Shown here piece after piece: positions 1-8,357 of a DNA stretch of 64,000 nt. Origin of the DNA: Rhodocyclaceae bacterium. Lineage in GTDB: Bacteria; Pseudomonadota; Gammaproteobacteria; Burkholderiales; Rhodocyclaceae. The position numbers were made by a program, and so were the translations under genes. The notes below the pieces were generated by a model that saw only the letters and a program-made list of their open reading frames with translations, ran no database searches and was not told where the DNA came from. The DNA is taken from positions 41,072-105,071 of the forward strand of contig VMSX01000023.1 of assembly GCA_013791905.1 (NCBI GenBank). Direction: 5' to 3'. Positions within the stretch are counted from its first letter, which is position 1, and each line of letters begins with the position of its first letter.

Positions 1-6
1 CCTACC

Positions 7-776
7 TCAAGGCTGCAGCCATTTGATCTCTCTTGCGGTTGCTTGGCCGATCAGCGTCTGCGCCAGACTGCGCGGTGTCTCGGCCTGCGAGGTGGTGAGC
101 GGGATGCGTCCGCCCATGATTTCGGCGTATTCCTGCGGGTAGCGCGGATGCTGTTCCGGGTCGGCATAGCCGTCCGGAAAGCGCGGCAGGTTGGTGGCCG
201 GGTCGTATTTGTCGGTGGCGCCAAGCGTATGCAGCAGTTCGTGGGCGATGATCGTGTTGTTCGATCCGGCCATTGCCGGGCTGGCGAATGCGTTGATCAC
301 GCCGACCAATCCGCGCTCCAGGCCGACCGAATGCGCAATGCGCGGATTAGCTTCCGGATCGTGATACAGCACGAAGAGGCGCACGGTGGGCTTCGGGCCG
401 TCGATGCGGTCATTTCGCCATGCCCACCAGCGCATCTGCAGGCTCCAGGAAATCGACTGAAACAAATTGCGTCACGCGGGGCGGCGGGTGGCATGGCGAC
501 GACGGGTGGCGCCACCGCTATTGAAAGTGGGCGCCACACGCTCAAGCCATAGCGCTTGGCCTCTTCCTCGAAGAATGCGTCGATGGCCCGAAATGAATCC
601 GCATTCAGCGCGCCGACGTAGCGCTGTGTATTGGCGGAAGCATCGCCCGCGATCGGATAAATGCCGACATAAAGGGTGTTTTGCCACGCCGTGGCGCGGG
701 AGCGGGCGAGCCAGGTTTCCTGGGCGACCGTGGCGAGGATCAGCAGCAGAATGATGATGCGAATTGCCTTGGCCAT
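7..776 (-). pseudogene. Frameshifted exported HExxH metalloprotease-like protein
   Basis: The N-terminal half has a signal peptide or membrane anchor (MAKAIRIIILLLILATVA) and reads in one frame from the ATG at 776. The C-terminal half continues in another frame from about base 465 (LFQSISWSLQMRWWAWR onward) to the stop near base 7. The join is near bases 466-470, in a short A/T run. One extra base there would give a continuous protein of about 255 residues reading DANLFQSIS across the junction. The C-terminal half contains IIAHELLHTLGATDKYD, a zinc-protease HExxH signature. The family resembles conserved exported proteins of unknown substrate; I do not know a named member. The gene is either a genuine pseudogene or carries a one-base assembly error; both halves look otherwise well preserved, which favours an error or a very recent mutation. 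Confidence 0.6.
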
Positions 777-894
777 TGGAAAAAATCCCAAAAACATTTA
801 AGGTGGCTGCAGAAGTCGCACTGTTTGGTGCGATTTCTCCGGGGGCATTTTGACACCCCGGTTGCCAATTTGTCATGGAGGTTAAACTACCCTT

Positions 895-1593
895 ATGAAA
901 ACACATGCTTTTTATCGTGCCCTGCTCGGCCTGCTGGCCGGGTTGTCGATTGCCACCGGTGCCCAGGCGCTCTCGCTGGCCGATCTCTCGGGACAGGATG
1001 CCAGTGGCGGACTGAAGGAGGCTCTGACGCAAGGTGCCGTCAAGGCGGTTTCCCTGCTGGGCCGTACCGATGGCTTTCTCGGCAACCCGAAAGTGAAAAT
1101 CCCGCTGCCCGACAGCATCCAGCAGGTGGAGGGCGTGTTGCGCATGTTCGGCATGGGCAAGCAGGCCGATGATCTGATAACGTCAATGAACCGCGCCGCC
1201 GAGGCGGCCGTACCGCAAGCCAAGTCCATGCTGGTGAATGCGGTGAAGCAAATGAGCGTCGAGGATGCCAAGGCCATCCTGTCGGGTGGCGACGATGCGG
1301 GTACGCAGTATTTTCGCAGCAAGACGGCGGAACCACTGACCCAGCAGTTCCTGCCGGTCGTCAAAAAGGCCATGGCCAAGGTCAAGCTGGCCGAGCAGTA
1401 TGAAAAATTCGCCAGCAAGGGGGCGAAATACGGGTTGGTGAAAGAAGCCGATACCCATCTCGAAAACTACGTCACCGCGAAGGCGCTGGATGGCCTGTAT
1501 CTGATGATTGCCGAAGAGGAAAAGGCGATCCGCAGCAACCCGCTGGGCGCCGCCGGCAATCTGGCGAAAAAGGTGTTTGGCGCTCTAAGATAA
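895..1593 (+). CDS. DUF4197 family exported protein
   Basis: A 232-residue protein begins with a signal peptide (MKTHAFYRALLGLLAGLSIATGAQA), so it is probably periplasmic or a lipoprotein-like envelope protein. The body (LSLADLSGQDASGGLKEAL, NPKVKIPLP, GLYLMIAEEEKAIRSNP) matches the DUF4197 pattern, an all-helical family of unknown function common in proteobacteria. A GGAGG lies about 14 bases before the ATG, farther than ideal, but no better start is visible. A GC-rich inverted repeat (CCGGGG/CCCCGG, 839-861) lies in the upstream gap. The last codons run into the left copy of the 78-bp repeat described separately. Confidence 0.8.
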   Translation: MKTHAFYRALLGLLAGLSIATGAQALSLADLSGQDASGGLKEALTQGAVKAVSLLGRTDGFLGNPKVKIPLPDSIQQVEGVLRMFGMGKQADDLITSMNRAAEAAVPQAKSMLVNAVKQMSVEDAKAILSGGDDAGTQYFRSKTAEPLTQQFLPVVKKAMAKVKLAEQYEKFASKGAKYGLVKEADTHLENYVTAKALDGLYLMIAEEEKAIRSNPLGAAGNLAKKVFGALR

Positions 1594-1663
1594 TCGAATA
1601 ATATTGAAACTCGATCCGCGAAAAACTTACCGTTTCGATCCTGTCGTCCGCACTGCGGGCGAC
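1586..1663 (+). repeat. Left copy of 78-bp diverged direct repeat flanking the signalling cassette
   Basis: This stretch aligns without gaps to 8103-8180, with about 62 of 78 positions identical. It covers the gap after DUF4197 and the first 20 codons of the truncated small gene. Most differences are at third codon positions or are conservative, so the two copies diverged as coding sequence rather than arising as a fresh target duplication. Confidence 0.7.
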
Positions 1664-1747
1664 GTCCATGCCATGCGCTGGAAAAGGTGCAGTGTCCGCC
1701 AATATGGCATTACGTGGCAGTGCCCGGCCAAGATAGGCTCACGATGA
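1604..1747 (+). pseudogene. Truncated paralogue of the small zinc-ribbon-like gene at 8121
   Basis: From a TTG at 1604 the frame reads MKLDPRKTYRFDPVVRTAGD, close to MKLDLRKIYRFDPIVCAAGD of the intact gene at 8121. After about 20 codons the similarity ends and the frame continues as an unrelated tail (VHAMRWKRCSVRQYG). It stops at a TGA that overlaps the ATG of the histidine kinase at 1744 (ATGA overlap). The CxxC and CSCGN cysteines of the intact protein are missing. I read it as the 5' remnant of a gene interrupted when the signalling cassette arrived. It could still be translated and couple translation into the kinase gene. Confidence 0.5.
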
Positions 1748-4700
1748 CGCACAATATTGCCGCGACGCTGGCTGCCTTGCGCGACCAGTTTCAAGGCCGA
1801 CTGCTCGACCGGGTCGCGGCGATTCGCGAGGCTTTCGGCCGCCTCGACCCGGCGGCCTGGCAGCCGGATGAGGCGGAACTGTTGCACCGCCTGGTGCATG
1901 GCCTGACCGGCACGGCCGGTACTTTCGGCCTGGTCGCGGTATCCGCAGTCGCGGGCAAGCTGGAAAGCGTTCTCTCCGCGGTGCTCGCAAGCCACCGGGC
2001 GCCCGACGGCGCGGGCTGGCAGAGCGTGGCGTGCGCCCTCGATGATCTCGAGCAGAGTGTGGGTGTCTGCCTGTCGAGCAACGCCCCCACGCTGTCGCCA
2101 CAGCATGTGCCAGCTGCCCGGACGGAGCATGCGCCGCTGATCCACCTGGTCGAGGACGATCCGGAGCAGGCTGGTGTTCTGCTGCAGTGCTTGCAGGAGC
2201 ATGGTTTCCGGGTGCGCCACTTCGCGACTCTCGGCGATTTCAGTGCGGTCATCCGTGCCAAGGCGGGCGAAGCGCCGGCCGCCGTTGTGATGGACATGAT
2301 GTTTCCCGAAGGCGCCGCAGCCGGTGCCGTCACGGTGGCCGCTCTGGGTCTGGGGCCGGACGCTGGCATCCCCGTAGTGTTCGTTTCGGTCCGTGACGAT
2401 CTGGCCGCGCGCTTGGCCGCCTATCGTGCTGGCGCCAGCCGTTATCTGACCAAGCCGGTGGATGCCGCTCAGCTATGCCGCCTGCTGGATGACCTGACGG
2501 GACGCATGCCGCCCGAGCCTTTCCGCGTGCTGCTGGTCGACGACGACCGCGACCTGCTGGACTTCCACGCCGCCGTGTTAGGCCACGCCGGCATGAATGT
2601 CCTCACCGTTACGCAGCCGCTGGAAACCTTGGCGGCGCTCGAGCGCTTCGTGCCGGACGTGGTGGTGCTCGACGTCTACATGCAGGATGCCAGCGGGCCG
2701 GAACTGGCGGCGGTGATTCGCGAGCAGGACCGGCACATGAACCTGCCGATTCTGTTCCTCTCCACCGAAGGGGACATGAGCAAGCAATTGATGGCGCTCA
2801 ACCTCGGTGGCGACGATTTTCTGGTCAAGCCGGTTGAGCCTGGACATCTGGTCGCGGCCGTGACCGCCCGCGCCCGGCGCTCACGGCAAAACACCGAGAC
2901 CATGCAGCGCTTGCGCAGCACTCTCTATGAACGGGAACGCGAGCATCTGGCGCTGGATCAGCATGCGCTGGTCAGCATTGCCGACGCCAATGGCCTGATC
3001 ACCTATGCCAACGAAGCCTTCTGCAAGGTGAGCGGCTACAGTCTTGAGGAACTGCACGGGAACGCCCACAATCTCCTCAAGTCTGGCCCACATGTCCCGG
3101 ATGTTCTCAACCGTGACAGGTGGGCCACGCTGAAGAGCGGCAACATCTGGCGCGGCGAGCTTTGCAACCAGGCAAAGGATGGCTCGCTCTACTGGGTGAA
3201 CGCTACCATCGCGCCCTACCTTGATGGCGCAGGCAAGGTCTATCAATACGTCTCGATCCATTCCGACATCTCCGCACTGAAGGAGAGCCAGGAAACCCTG
3301 CGCACAGCCAAGGAACGCCTGCGGCGCGGCCAGCTCTTCGCCAACATCGGCACCTGGGACTGGAATATCCAGACCGGTGAACTGTATTGGTCCGAGCGCA
3401 TCGCACCGTTGTTCGGCTATCCCGAAGGCGAACTTGAGACTTCCTACGAGAATTTCATCAACGCGCTGCATCCGGACGACCGCCCGGCGGTGATCGGCGC
3501 TATCAATGCCTGCGTCGAGCGCGATGTGCCCTACGAGATCGAGCATCGCGTGGTGTGGCCGGACGGCACGGTGCGCTGGCTGCTGGAGCGTGGCGCCAAG
3601 GTGCGCAATGGTGATGGCAAGTCGGTGCAGATGCTTGGCGTGGTGCAGGATATCGATGACCGCAAGCGTGCCGAACTGGCACTGGCCGAACGCGAGCGGC
3701 AACTGCGCGAGGCGCAGACCCTGGCCCGCATCGGCAACTGGACGGCCGACATGATCAGCGGCGAGCTCACCTGGTCGGACGAGATTTACCGCATCTTCGG
3801 CCATGAGCCGGGCAGCTTTGCGCCCAGCCTCGCGGCATTCCAGGCTGCCGTTCACCCGGATGACCGCGCACTGGTGCGGGAAAGCGAGCTGCGTGCCGAA
3901 CAGACCGGGCACCACGGCGTGGTACACCGCATCCTGCGGCCCGATGGCACGGTGCGCCATGTGCAGGAACTGGCGCAAGCCGATACCAATGCAGCGGGCA
4001 AACTGCTCAAGCTGACCGGCACCGTGCAGGACATCACTGAACGGGTGGTGGCCGAGCAGGCCCTGCTGGCGGCCCGCGATGAGGCCGACCGCGCCAACCG
4101 CGCCAAGTCCGATTTCCTCTCCAGCATGAGTCACGAGTTGCGCACGCCGATGAACGCCATCCTCGGCTTCGCGCAGATGCTGGAATCCGACAGTGCGCTG
4201 GGCGCCGCGCAGAAGGGCGATGTGCACGAGATTCTCAAGGCCGGCCGGCATCTGCTGGATCTCATCAACGAGGTGCTCGATCTTGCCAAGATCGAATCGG
4301 GCCGCATCGACCTGGCGCTGGAAGCCATCGAACTCGCCCCGCTCGGGGAGGATTGCCGCCAGCTCATCCAGCCCCTGGCAGCGCAGCGCGGGATCGCGCT
4401 GCATCTCGAACTGCCGGCCGCAGCCACGGTGTTCGCCGATCGGGTGCGCCTGAGGCAGGTGCTGCTCAACCTGCTCGCCAATGCCATCAAATACAACCGC
4501 GCGGCTGGCGCTGTCCATCTGGGCGCGCGGGCGAACGGCAGCGGGCGCCTGCGCATTGACGTGCGCGACACCGGCCCCGGCATTCCCGCCGGGCGGTTGA
4601 AGGATCTGTTCCAGCCCTTCAACCGGCTCGACGCCGAACAAAGCGAGGTGGAGGGCACCGGCATCGGCCTGACCATCACCCGGCGCATGGTCGAGATGAT

Positions 4701-4905
4701 GGGCGGCGAGATAGGTGTAGACAGCGAGGTCGGCGTCGGCTCGACCTTCTGGCTCGACCTGCCGGTCAGCAGCACGGCAAAAGTCGGCGATGGCGGGATG
4801 GCGGCGGTTTATACCGACTATCTGAACAAACCGCTCGACGTCGAGCGCTGCACGCAAACCATCGACCGCTGCTTGCGGGGCGACCAGGGAGATTCCGCAT
4901 CATGA
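1744..4905 (+). CDS. Hybrid histidine kinase: Hpt-REC-REC-PAS3-HisKA-HATPase with truncated C-terminal receiver
   Basis: This 1053-residue cytoplasmic protein has an unusual order. An Hpt-like domain comes first (candidate phospho-His near residue 52 in LVHGLTGTAGTFG). Two receivers follow (IHLVEDD near 132, VLLVDDDRD near 261), then three PAS modules (from about 404, 531 and 659). The H-box is SHELRTPMNAILGFAQ near 795 and the ATPase has NLLANAIKYN, DTGPGIP and GTGIGLTI. No transmembrane segment is seen, so it should sense a cytoplasmic cue. The tail YTDYLNKPLDVERC is the kind of sequence that ends a receiver domain, but the rest of that receiver is absent; a dispersed 25-bp motif copy (4779-4803) lies at the join. 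The ATG at 1744 is preferred because it overlaps the upstream stop and begins the Hpt domain. The gene overlaps the HD-GYP gene by ATGA. Confidence 0.9.
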   Translation: MTHNIAATLAALRDQFQGRLLDRVAAIREAFGRLDPAAWQPDEAELLHRLVHGLTGTAGTFGLVAVSAVAGKLESVLSAVLASHRAPDGAGWQSVACALDDLEQSVGVCLSSNAPTLSPQHVPAARTEHAPLIHLVEDDPEQAGVLLQCLQEHGFRVRHFATLGDFSAVIRAKAGEAPAAVVMDMMFPEGAAAGAVTVAALGLGPDAGIPVVFVSVRDDLAARLAAYRAGASRYLTKPVDAAQLCRLLDDLTGRMPPEPFRVLLVDDDRDLLDFHAAVLGHAGMNVLTVTQPLETLAALERFVPDVVVLDVYMQDASGPELAAVIREQDRHMNLPILFLSTEGDMSKQLMALNLGGDDFLVKPVEPGHLVAAVTARARRSRQNTETMQRLRSTLYEREREHLALDQHALVSIADANGLITYANEAFCKVSGYSLEELHGNAHNLLKSGPHVPDVLNRDRWATLKSGNIWRGELCNQAKDGSLYWVNATIAPYLDGAGKVYQYVSIHSDISALKESQETLRTAKERLRRGQLFANIGTWDWNIQTGELYWSERIAPLFGYPEGELETSYENFINALHPDDRPAVIGAINACVERDVPYEIEHRVVWPDGTVRWLLERGAKVRNGDGKSVQMLGVVQDIDDRKRAELALAERERQLREAQTLARIGNWTADMISGELTWSDEIYRIFGHEPGSFAPSLAAFQAAVHPDDRALVRESELRAEQTGHHGVVHRILRPDGTVRHVQELAQADTNAAGKLLKLTGTVQDITERVVAEQALLAARDEADRANRAKSDFLSSMSHELRTPMNAILGFAQMLESDSALGAAQKGDVHEILKAGRHLLDLINEVLDLAKIESGRIDLALEAIELAPLGEDCRQLIQPLAAQRGIALHLELPAAATVFADRVRLRQVLLNLLANAIKYNRAAGAVHLGARANGSGRLRIDVRDTGPGIPAGRLKDLFQPFNRLDAEQSEVEGTGIGLTITRRMVEMMGGEIGVDSEVGVGSTFWLDLPVSSTAKVGDGGMAAVYTDYLNKPLDVERCTQTIDRCLRGDQGDSAS
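4779..4803 (+). repeat. Dispersed 25-bp motif, copy 1
   Basis: This copy matches the motif consensus at 22 of 25 bases. It lies in frame inside the kinase gene (AKVGDGG), between the ATPase domain and the leftover end of a receiver domain, that is, at an apparent internal deletion. Confidence 0.6.
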
Positions 4906-5966
4906 CCACCGAACTGCTCGGTCACGCCCGCATTTTCATGGTCGACGACGAACCGGCCAACCTGCGACTGCTGGACCGGATGTTGAGCAGCCAGGGCTAC
5001 CAGCAACTGGTCGCCATCGAAGACCCACGCGAGGTGCTCGACCGTTACCGGGAGGCGCGCCCCGACTTAATTCTGCTCGACATCAACATGCCGCATCTGG
5101 ACGGCCATCAGGTCATGGCACAGTTGCAGGGCCTCAACGATCCGCTGCTGCCGCCCATTGTCATCCTTACTGCCCAGCACGGCCGCGACTACCTGTTGAA
5201 GGCGCTCGCCGCCGGTGCGCGCGACTTCATCGGCAAGCCCTTCGATCGCACCGAACTGCTGATGCGGGTGCGCAACCTGCTCGAAGCCCAGCTCTCCCAC
5301 CGGCTGTTGCATGACCAGAAAGCGCTGCTCGAAGAGATGGTGTGCCAGCGCACCGAGGAATTGCGCCGGACCCGCCTGCAAGTGGTGCAGCGACTGGGCC
5401 GCGCGGCGGAATACCGCGACGAGGAAACCGGCAGCCACATCCTGCGCATGAGCCACACCTCGACCCTGCTGGCCCGCGCCGTCGGCTGGAACGCGGCCGC
5501 TTGCGAGCTGATGCTGAATGCCAGCCCGATGCACGACATCGGCAAGATCGGCATTCCCGATGCCATCCTGCTCAAGCCAGGGAAACTCGAGCCGAACGAG
5601 TGGGCGATCATGCAGACCCATGCCAGCATCGGCGCCAAACTGCTCGACGGCGACGCTTCCGAGCTGATGCAGCTAGCGCGCGAGATCGCGCTGACCCATC
5701 ATGAGAAATGGGACGGCAGCGGTTACCCGAACGGCCTGGCTGGCGCAGACATTCCGCAGGCCGGGCGCATCGCGGCCCTGGCCGATGTGTTCGACGCCCT
5801 GACTTCGCTGCGACCCTACAAAAAAGCCTGGCCGGTGGCGGCGGCGGTGGATCTGATCAAGGAAAACAGCGGCAGCCACTTCGATCCGGATTTGGTCAAG
5901 GTCTTCCTCGGCGAATTGCCGGGCATCCTGGCCATTCGCGAACGCTTTGCCGAAGACCGGGAATAA
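4902..5966 (+). CDS. Response regulator with HD-GYP phosphodiesterase domain (RpfG-like)
   Basis: The 354-residue protein has an N-terminal receiver (IFMVDDEPANLRLLDRML; phospho-Asp in DLILLDINMPHLDG; KPFDRTE) and a C-terminal HD-GYP domain. The HD-GYP signatures are complete: MHDIGKIGIPD for the HD metal site and HHEKWDGSGYPNGLAG for the GYP loop. Members of this family hydrolyse cyclic di-GMP when the receiver is phosphorylated. The start codon overlaps the kinase stop (ATGA), so translation is probably coupled and the kinase is the likely phosphodonor. A coiled linker (SHRLLHDQKALLEEMV) joins the domains. Confidence 0.92.
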   Translation: MTTELLGHARIFMVDDEPANLRLLDRMLSSQGYQQLVAIEDPREVLDRYREARPDLILLDINMPHLDGHQVMAQLQGLNDPLLPPIVILTAQHGRDYLLKALAAGARDFIGKPFDRTELLMRVRNLLEAQLSHRLLHDQKALLEEMVCQRTEELRRTRLQVVQRLGRAAEYRDEETGSHILRMSHTSTLLARAVGWNAAACELMLNASPMHDIGKIGIPDAILLKPGKLEPNEWAIMQTHASIGAKLLDGDASELMQLAREIALTHHEKWDGSGYPNGLAGADIPQAGRIAALADVFDALTSLRPYKKAWPVAAAVDLIKENSGSHFDPDLVKVFLGELPGILAIRERFAEDRE

Positions 5967-6008
5967 CCGCGTTGCAAGTCCGCGGCAAAAATAACAGGAG
6001 CCCTCAAT

Positions 6009-6395
6009 ATGAGCGAATTGGAACGTATCCTCTATGTCGAGGATGAACCTGACATCCGGGAAGTGGCGCAGATTGCCCTGGAAATGGTTGGCGGCTTTAC
6101 CGTGAAAGTCTGCTCCTCCGGTGAGGCGGCGCTGCGCGAGGCGGAAGGTTTCGCGCCGGATATGATCCTGCTTGACGTGATGATGCCGGGAATGGACGGT
6201 CCCGCCACGCTCAAGGCGCTGCGCGAGCGGCCGGCACTCGCGGCGATACCCATGGCCTTCATGACCGCCAAGGTGCAACCGGCGGAAGTGGCCCATTTCA
6301 AGGCGCTGGGTGCGCTGGATGTCATCGCCAAGCCCTTCGACCCCATGACCCTGGCCGATCAGGTGCGCGCGGTGTGGGAAACGCGCAATGGCTGA
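6009..6395 (+). CDS. Single-domain CheY-like response regulator
   Basis: This 128-residue stand-alone receiver carries the acidic pair ([14 protein letters not shown]), the phospho-acceptor Asp ([15 protein letters not shown]), the Thr (AFMTAKVQ) and the switch Lys (VIAKPFDPM). There is no output domain, so it probably shuttles phosphate between the kinase and the Hpt domains of this cassette. An AGGAG precedes the ATG at good spacing. Its last 8 bases overlap the start of the next gene in a different frame, supporting an operon. Confidence 0.9.
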   Translation: MSELERILYVEDEPDIREVAQIALEMVGGFTVKVCSSGEAALREAEGFAPDMILLDVMMPGMDGPATLKALRERPALAAIPMAFMTAKVQPAEVAHFKALGALDVIAKPFDPMTLADQVRAVWETRNG

Positions 6396-8073
6396 GCGGC
6401 AGGCCGCTGTCGCCGCCGAACTGGCCAAGCTGCGCGACGCCTACCGCGCGCGTCTGCCACGGGAAATTGCCGAACTCGCCGATCTGGCGGCGGAGTTGGA
6501 CGGCGCGGCAGAGCCGCGCGAAGGCCTTGCCGACCTGGAGCAGCGGCTGCACAAGCTGGCCGGTTCCGGCGGCACTTTCGGGCTGAATGCCCTGAGCCGA
6601 CAGGCGCATGAGCTGGAAACCACCGCGCAGGCCTGGCTCGCCGCCGATTTCGCCACGGTCGGGTTGGCCCAGCGCCGGGCGTTTGCCGCGGCAGTCGCCG
6701 CCCTGGCCGGGACGCTCGCTCAGGGCGAGAGCACACCCGGCGCCATGGGGAGTGGCGGTGCGGATAGCGCGGCCCCAGCCGACGCCGCACGGCATGTCCG
6801 CATCTGGCTGGTGGAGGACGACGCCTCGCTCGGCGAGACGCTGGTGCGCCTGCTCGGGCAATTCGGCTATGAAGTGCGGCTTTACCAGCGGGTTGACGCC
6901 GTCGAGGCCGACGTGCGCCGGGAGCAACCCGACATCCTGATCATGGATGTCATGTTTACCGACGAGGGAATCAATGCCACCGAGGCCCTCATGCTGCGCC
7001 CGGCCTTTCAGGCCATGGACTGCCCCATCCTGTTCATCTCCGCGCATGGCGATTTCCAATCGCGGGTGCGCGCGGCGCGTCTCGGTGCCGAGGGCTTCAT
7101 GTTGAAGCCGCTCGATGTGCCGATGCTGGTGGACCGCATCGAGCGTACCCTGGATGAGCGGTTCGCGGCTCCCTACCGGGTGCTGATCGTCGATGACGAC
7201 GTCGAACTGGCCAGGCATTTCAGTCTGGTGCTGAGCGCCGCCGGCATGGAAACGGCGCTGGTGAGCGAGCCGGCAGCGGCCATCGACACGGTGGCGGCCT
7301 TCCATCCGGAACTGGTCCTGATGGACATGCACATGCCGGGCTGCTCGGGCCCGGAACTGGCAATGGTGATCCGTCACCACAACGAATGGATCGGCCTGCC
7401 CATCGTCTATCTGTCCGCCGAGAAGGACCGTGACAAGCAATTGCAGGCCATGAGCCGGGGTGCCGACGACTTCCTCACCAAGCCGATCTCCGATGCCCAT
7501 CTGGTCGCCGCCGTCAGGGTGCGTGCCACCCGTTCCCGGCAACTGGCCGACCTGATGTCCAAGGACAGCCTGACGGGGCTGCTCAAGCACGCCCGCATCA
7601 AGGAGACCATCGCGATCGAACTTGCCCGCGCCCGGCGCAACAACCAACCGCTGAGCGTGGCGATGCTCGACATCGACCACTTCAAGTCGGTGAACGATAC
7701 CTATGGTCACGCCAGCGGCGATCGCGTGATCAAGGCGCTGGCGCATCTGCTCAAGCAGCGCCTGCGCAAGGCCGATGGCATCGGCCGCTACGGCGGCGAG
7801 GAGTTCGTCGTCATCCTGCCCGAATGCGATCAGGAGACCGCACAGCGGGTGCTGGACGACATCCGGGCGCGCTTCGCCGCCCTGCGCTACCAGCACGAAG
7901 ACCGGGAATTCGCCAGCACGTTTTCCGTCGGCATCGCATGCACCCTGCAACTGCCGGCCGCGAACGGCGACGAACTGCTGATTGCCGCCGACGCGGCGCT
8001 CTATGCCGCCAAGCACGGCGGCCGCAACCAGGTCAGGGTTGCCGGCGGCTCGACAGGCGCATCCCTGGGTTAA
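6388..8073 (+). CDS. Hpt-REC-REC-GGDEF diguanylate cyclase
   Basis: The 561-residue protein starts with an Hpt-like domain (candidate His near residue 55 in LHKLAGSGGTFGL). Two receivers follow (IWLVEDDASLG near 139, YRVLIVDDDVELA near 263), and then a GGDEF domain with RYGGEEFVVILPE near 467. RKAD five residues before GGEEF fits the RxxD product-inhibition site. The Hpt-REC-REC half is clearly paralogous to that of the kinase at 1744 (shared SGPELA.VIR, KQL.A...G.DDFL.KP and VAAV..RA.RSRQ), with a different output domain. Together with the HD-GYP protein, the operon encodes synthesis and breakdown of cyclic di-GMP under one phosphorelay. Confidence 0.92.
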   Translation: MAERQAAVAAELAKLRDAYRARLPREIAELADLAAELDGAAEPREGLADLEQRLHKLAGSGGTFGLNALSRQAHELETTAQAWLAADFATVGLAQRRAFAAAVAALAGTLAQGESTPGAMGSGGADSAAPADAARHVRIWLVEDDASLGETLVRLLGQFGYEVRLYQRVDAVEADVRREQPDILIMDVMFTDEGINATEALMLRPAFQAMDCPILFISAHGDFQSRVRAARLGAEGFMLKPLDVPMLVDRIERTLDERFAAPYRVLIVDDDVELARHFSLVLSAAGMETALVSEPAAAIDTVAAFHPELVLMDMHMPGCSGPELAMVIRHHNEWIGLPIVYLSAEKDRDKQLQAMSRGADDFLTKPISDAHLVAAVRVRATRSRQLADLMSKDSLTGLLKHARIKETIAIELARARRNNQPLSVAMLDIDHFKSVNDTYGHASGDRVIKALAHLLKQRLRKADGIGRYGGEEFVVILPECDQETAQRVLDDIRARFAALRYQHEDREFASTFSVGIACTLQLPAANGDELLIAADAALYAAKHGGRNQVRVAGGSTGASLG

Positions 8074-8102
8074 ACTGCCGCCATGAAAGGCGCTGGGTGC
8101 CT

Positions 8103-8180
8103 TGAGATAATCAAACAATCATGAAACTAGACCTGCGTAAAATTTACCGTTTTGATCCCATCGTCTGCGCTGCGGGCGAT
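8103..8180 (+). repeat. Right copy of 78-bp diverged direct repeat flanking the signalling cassette
   Basis: This partner of 1586-1663 covers the leader and first 20 codons of the intact small gene at 8121. The two copies bracket the whole four-gene signalling cassette. Confidence 0.7.
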
Positions 8181-8354
8181 GCCTTGCCCAAGGGCGGCGA
8201 CGTCTATTACGAATGTGGCAGCTGCAAGGATGTTGTCAGCTCCGTTTCCTTTATTGCTGCATCCTGCAGTTGCGGCAACCTCAACGGTGGTGATGGCAGC
8301 ACCGCGATCAAGACGCCCGATCAGGTCACCCCCTTACGCGGCAAGCTGAAGTAA
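8121..8354 (+). CDS. Small cysteine-containing hypothetical protein
   Basis: The 77-residue protein begins MKLDLRKIYRFDPIVCAAGD and contains four clustered cysteines (YYECGSCKD, SCSCGN), an arrangement that could bind a metal as a zinc ribbon. I do not recognise the family. The stop lies 3 bases before the GTG of rep, so the two genes are probably cotranscribed. A truncated copy of its 5' end lies 6.5 kb upstream at 1604. Confidence 0.65.
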   Translation: MKLDLRKIYRFDPIVCAAGDALPKGGDVYYECGSCKDVVSSVSFIAASCSCGNLNGGDGSTAIKTPDQVTPLRGKLK

Positions 8355-8357
8355 GCA

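Noticed and set aside
2881..4857. 658-codon open frame on the minus strand
   Set aside because: It is antisense to the histidine kinase, shows no family features, and results from high-GC codon use on the plus strand.
6322..8118. 598-codon open frame on the minus strand
   Set aside because: It is antisense to the Hpt-REC-REC-GGDEF gene, histidine- and glutamine-rich as expected of a shadow frame.
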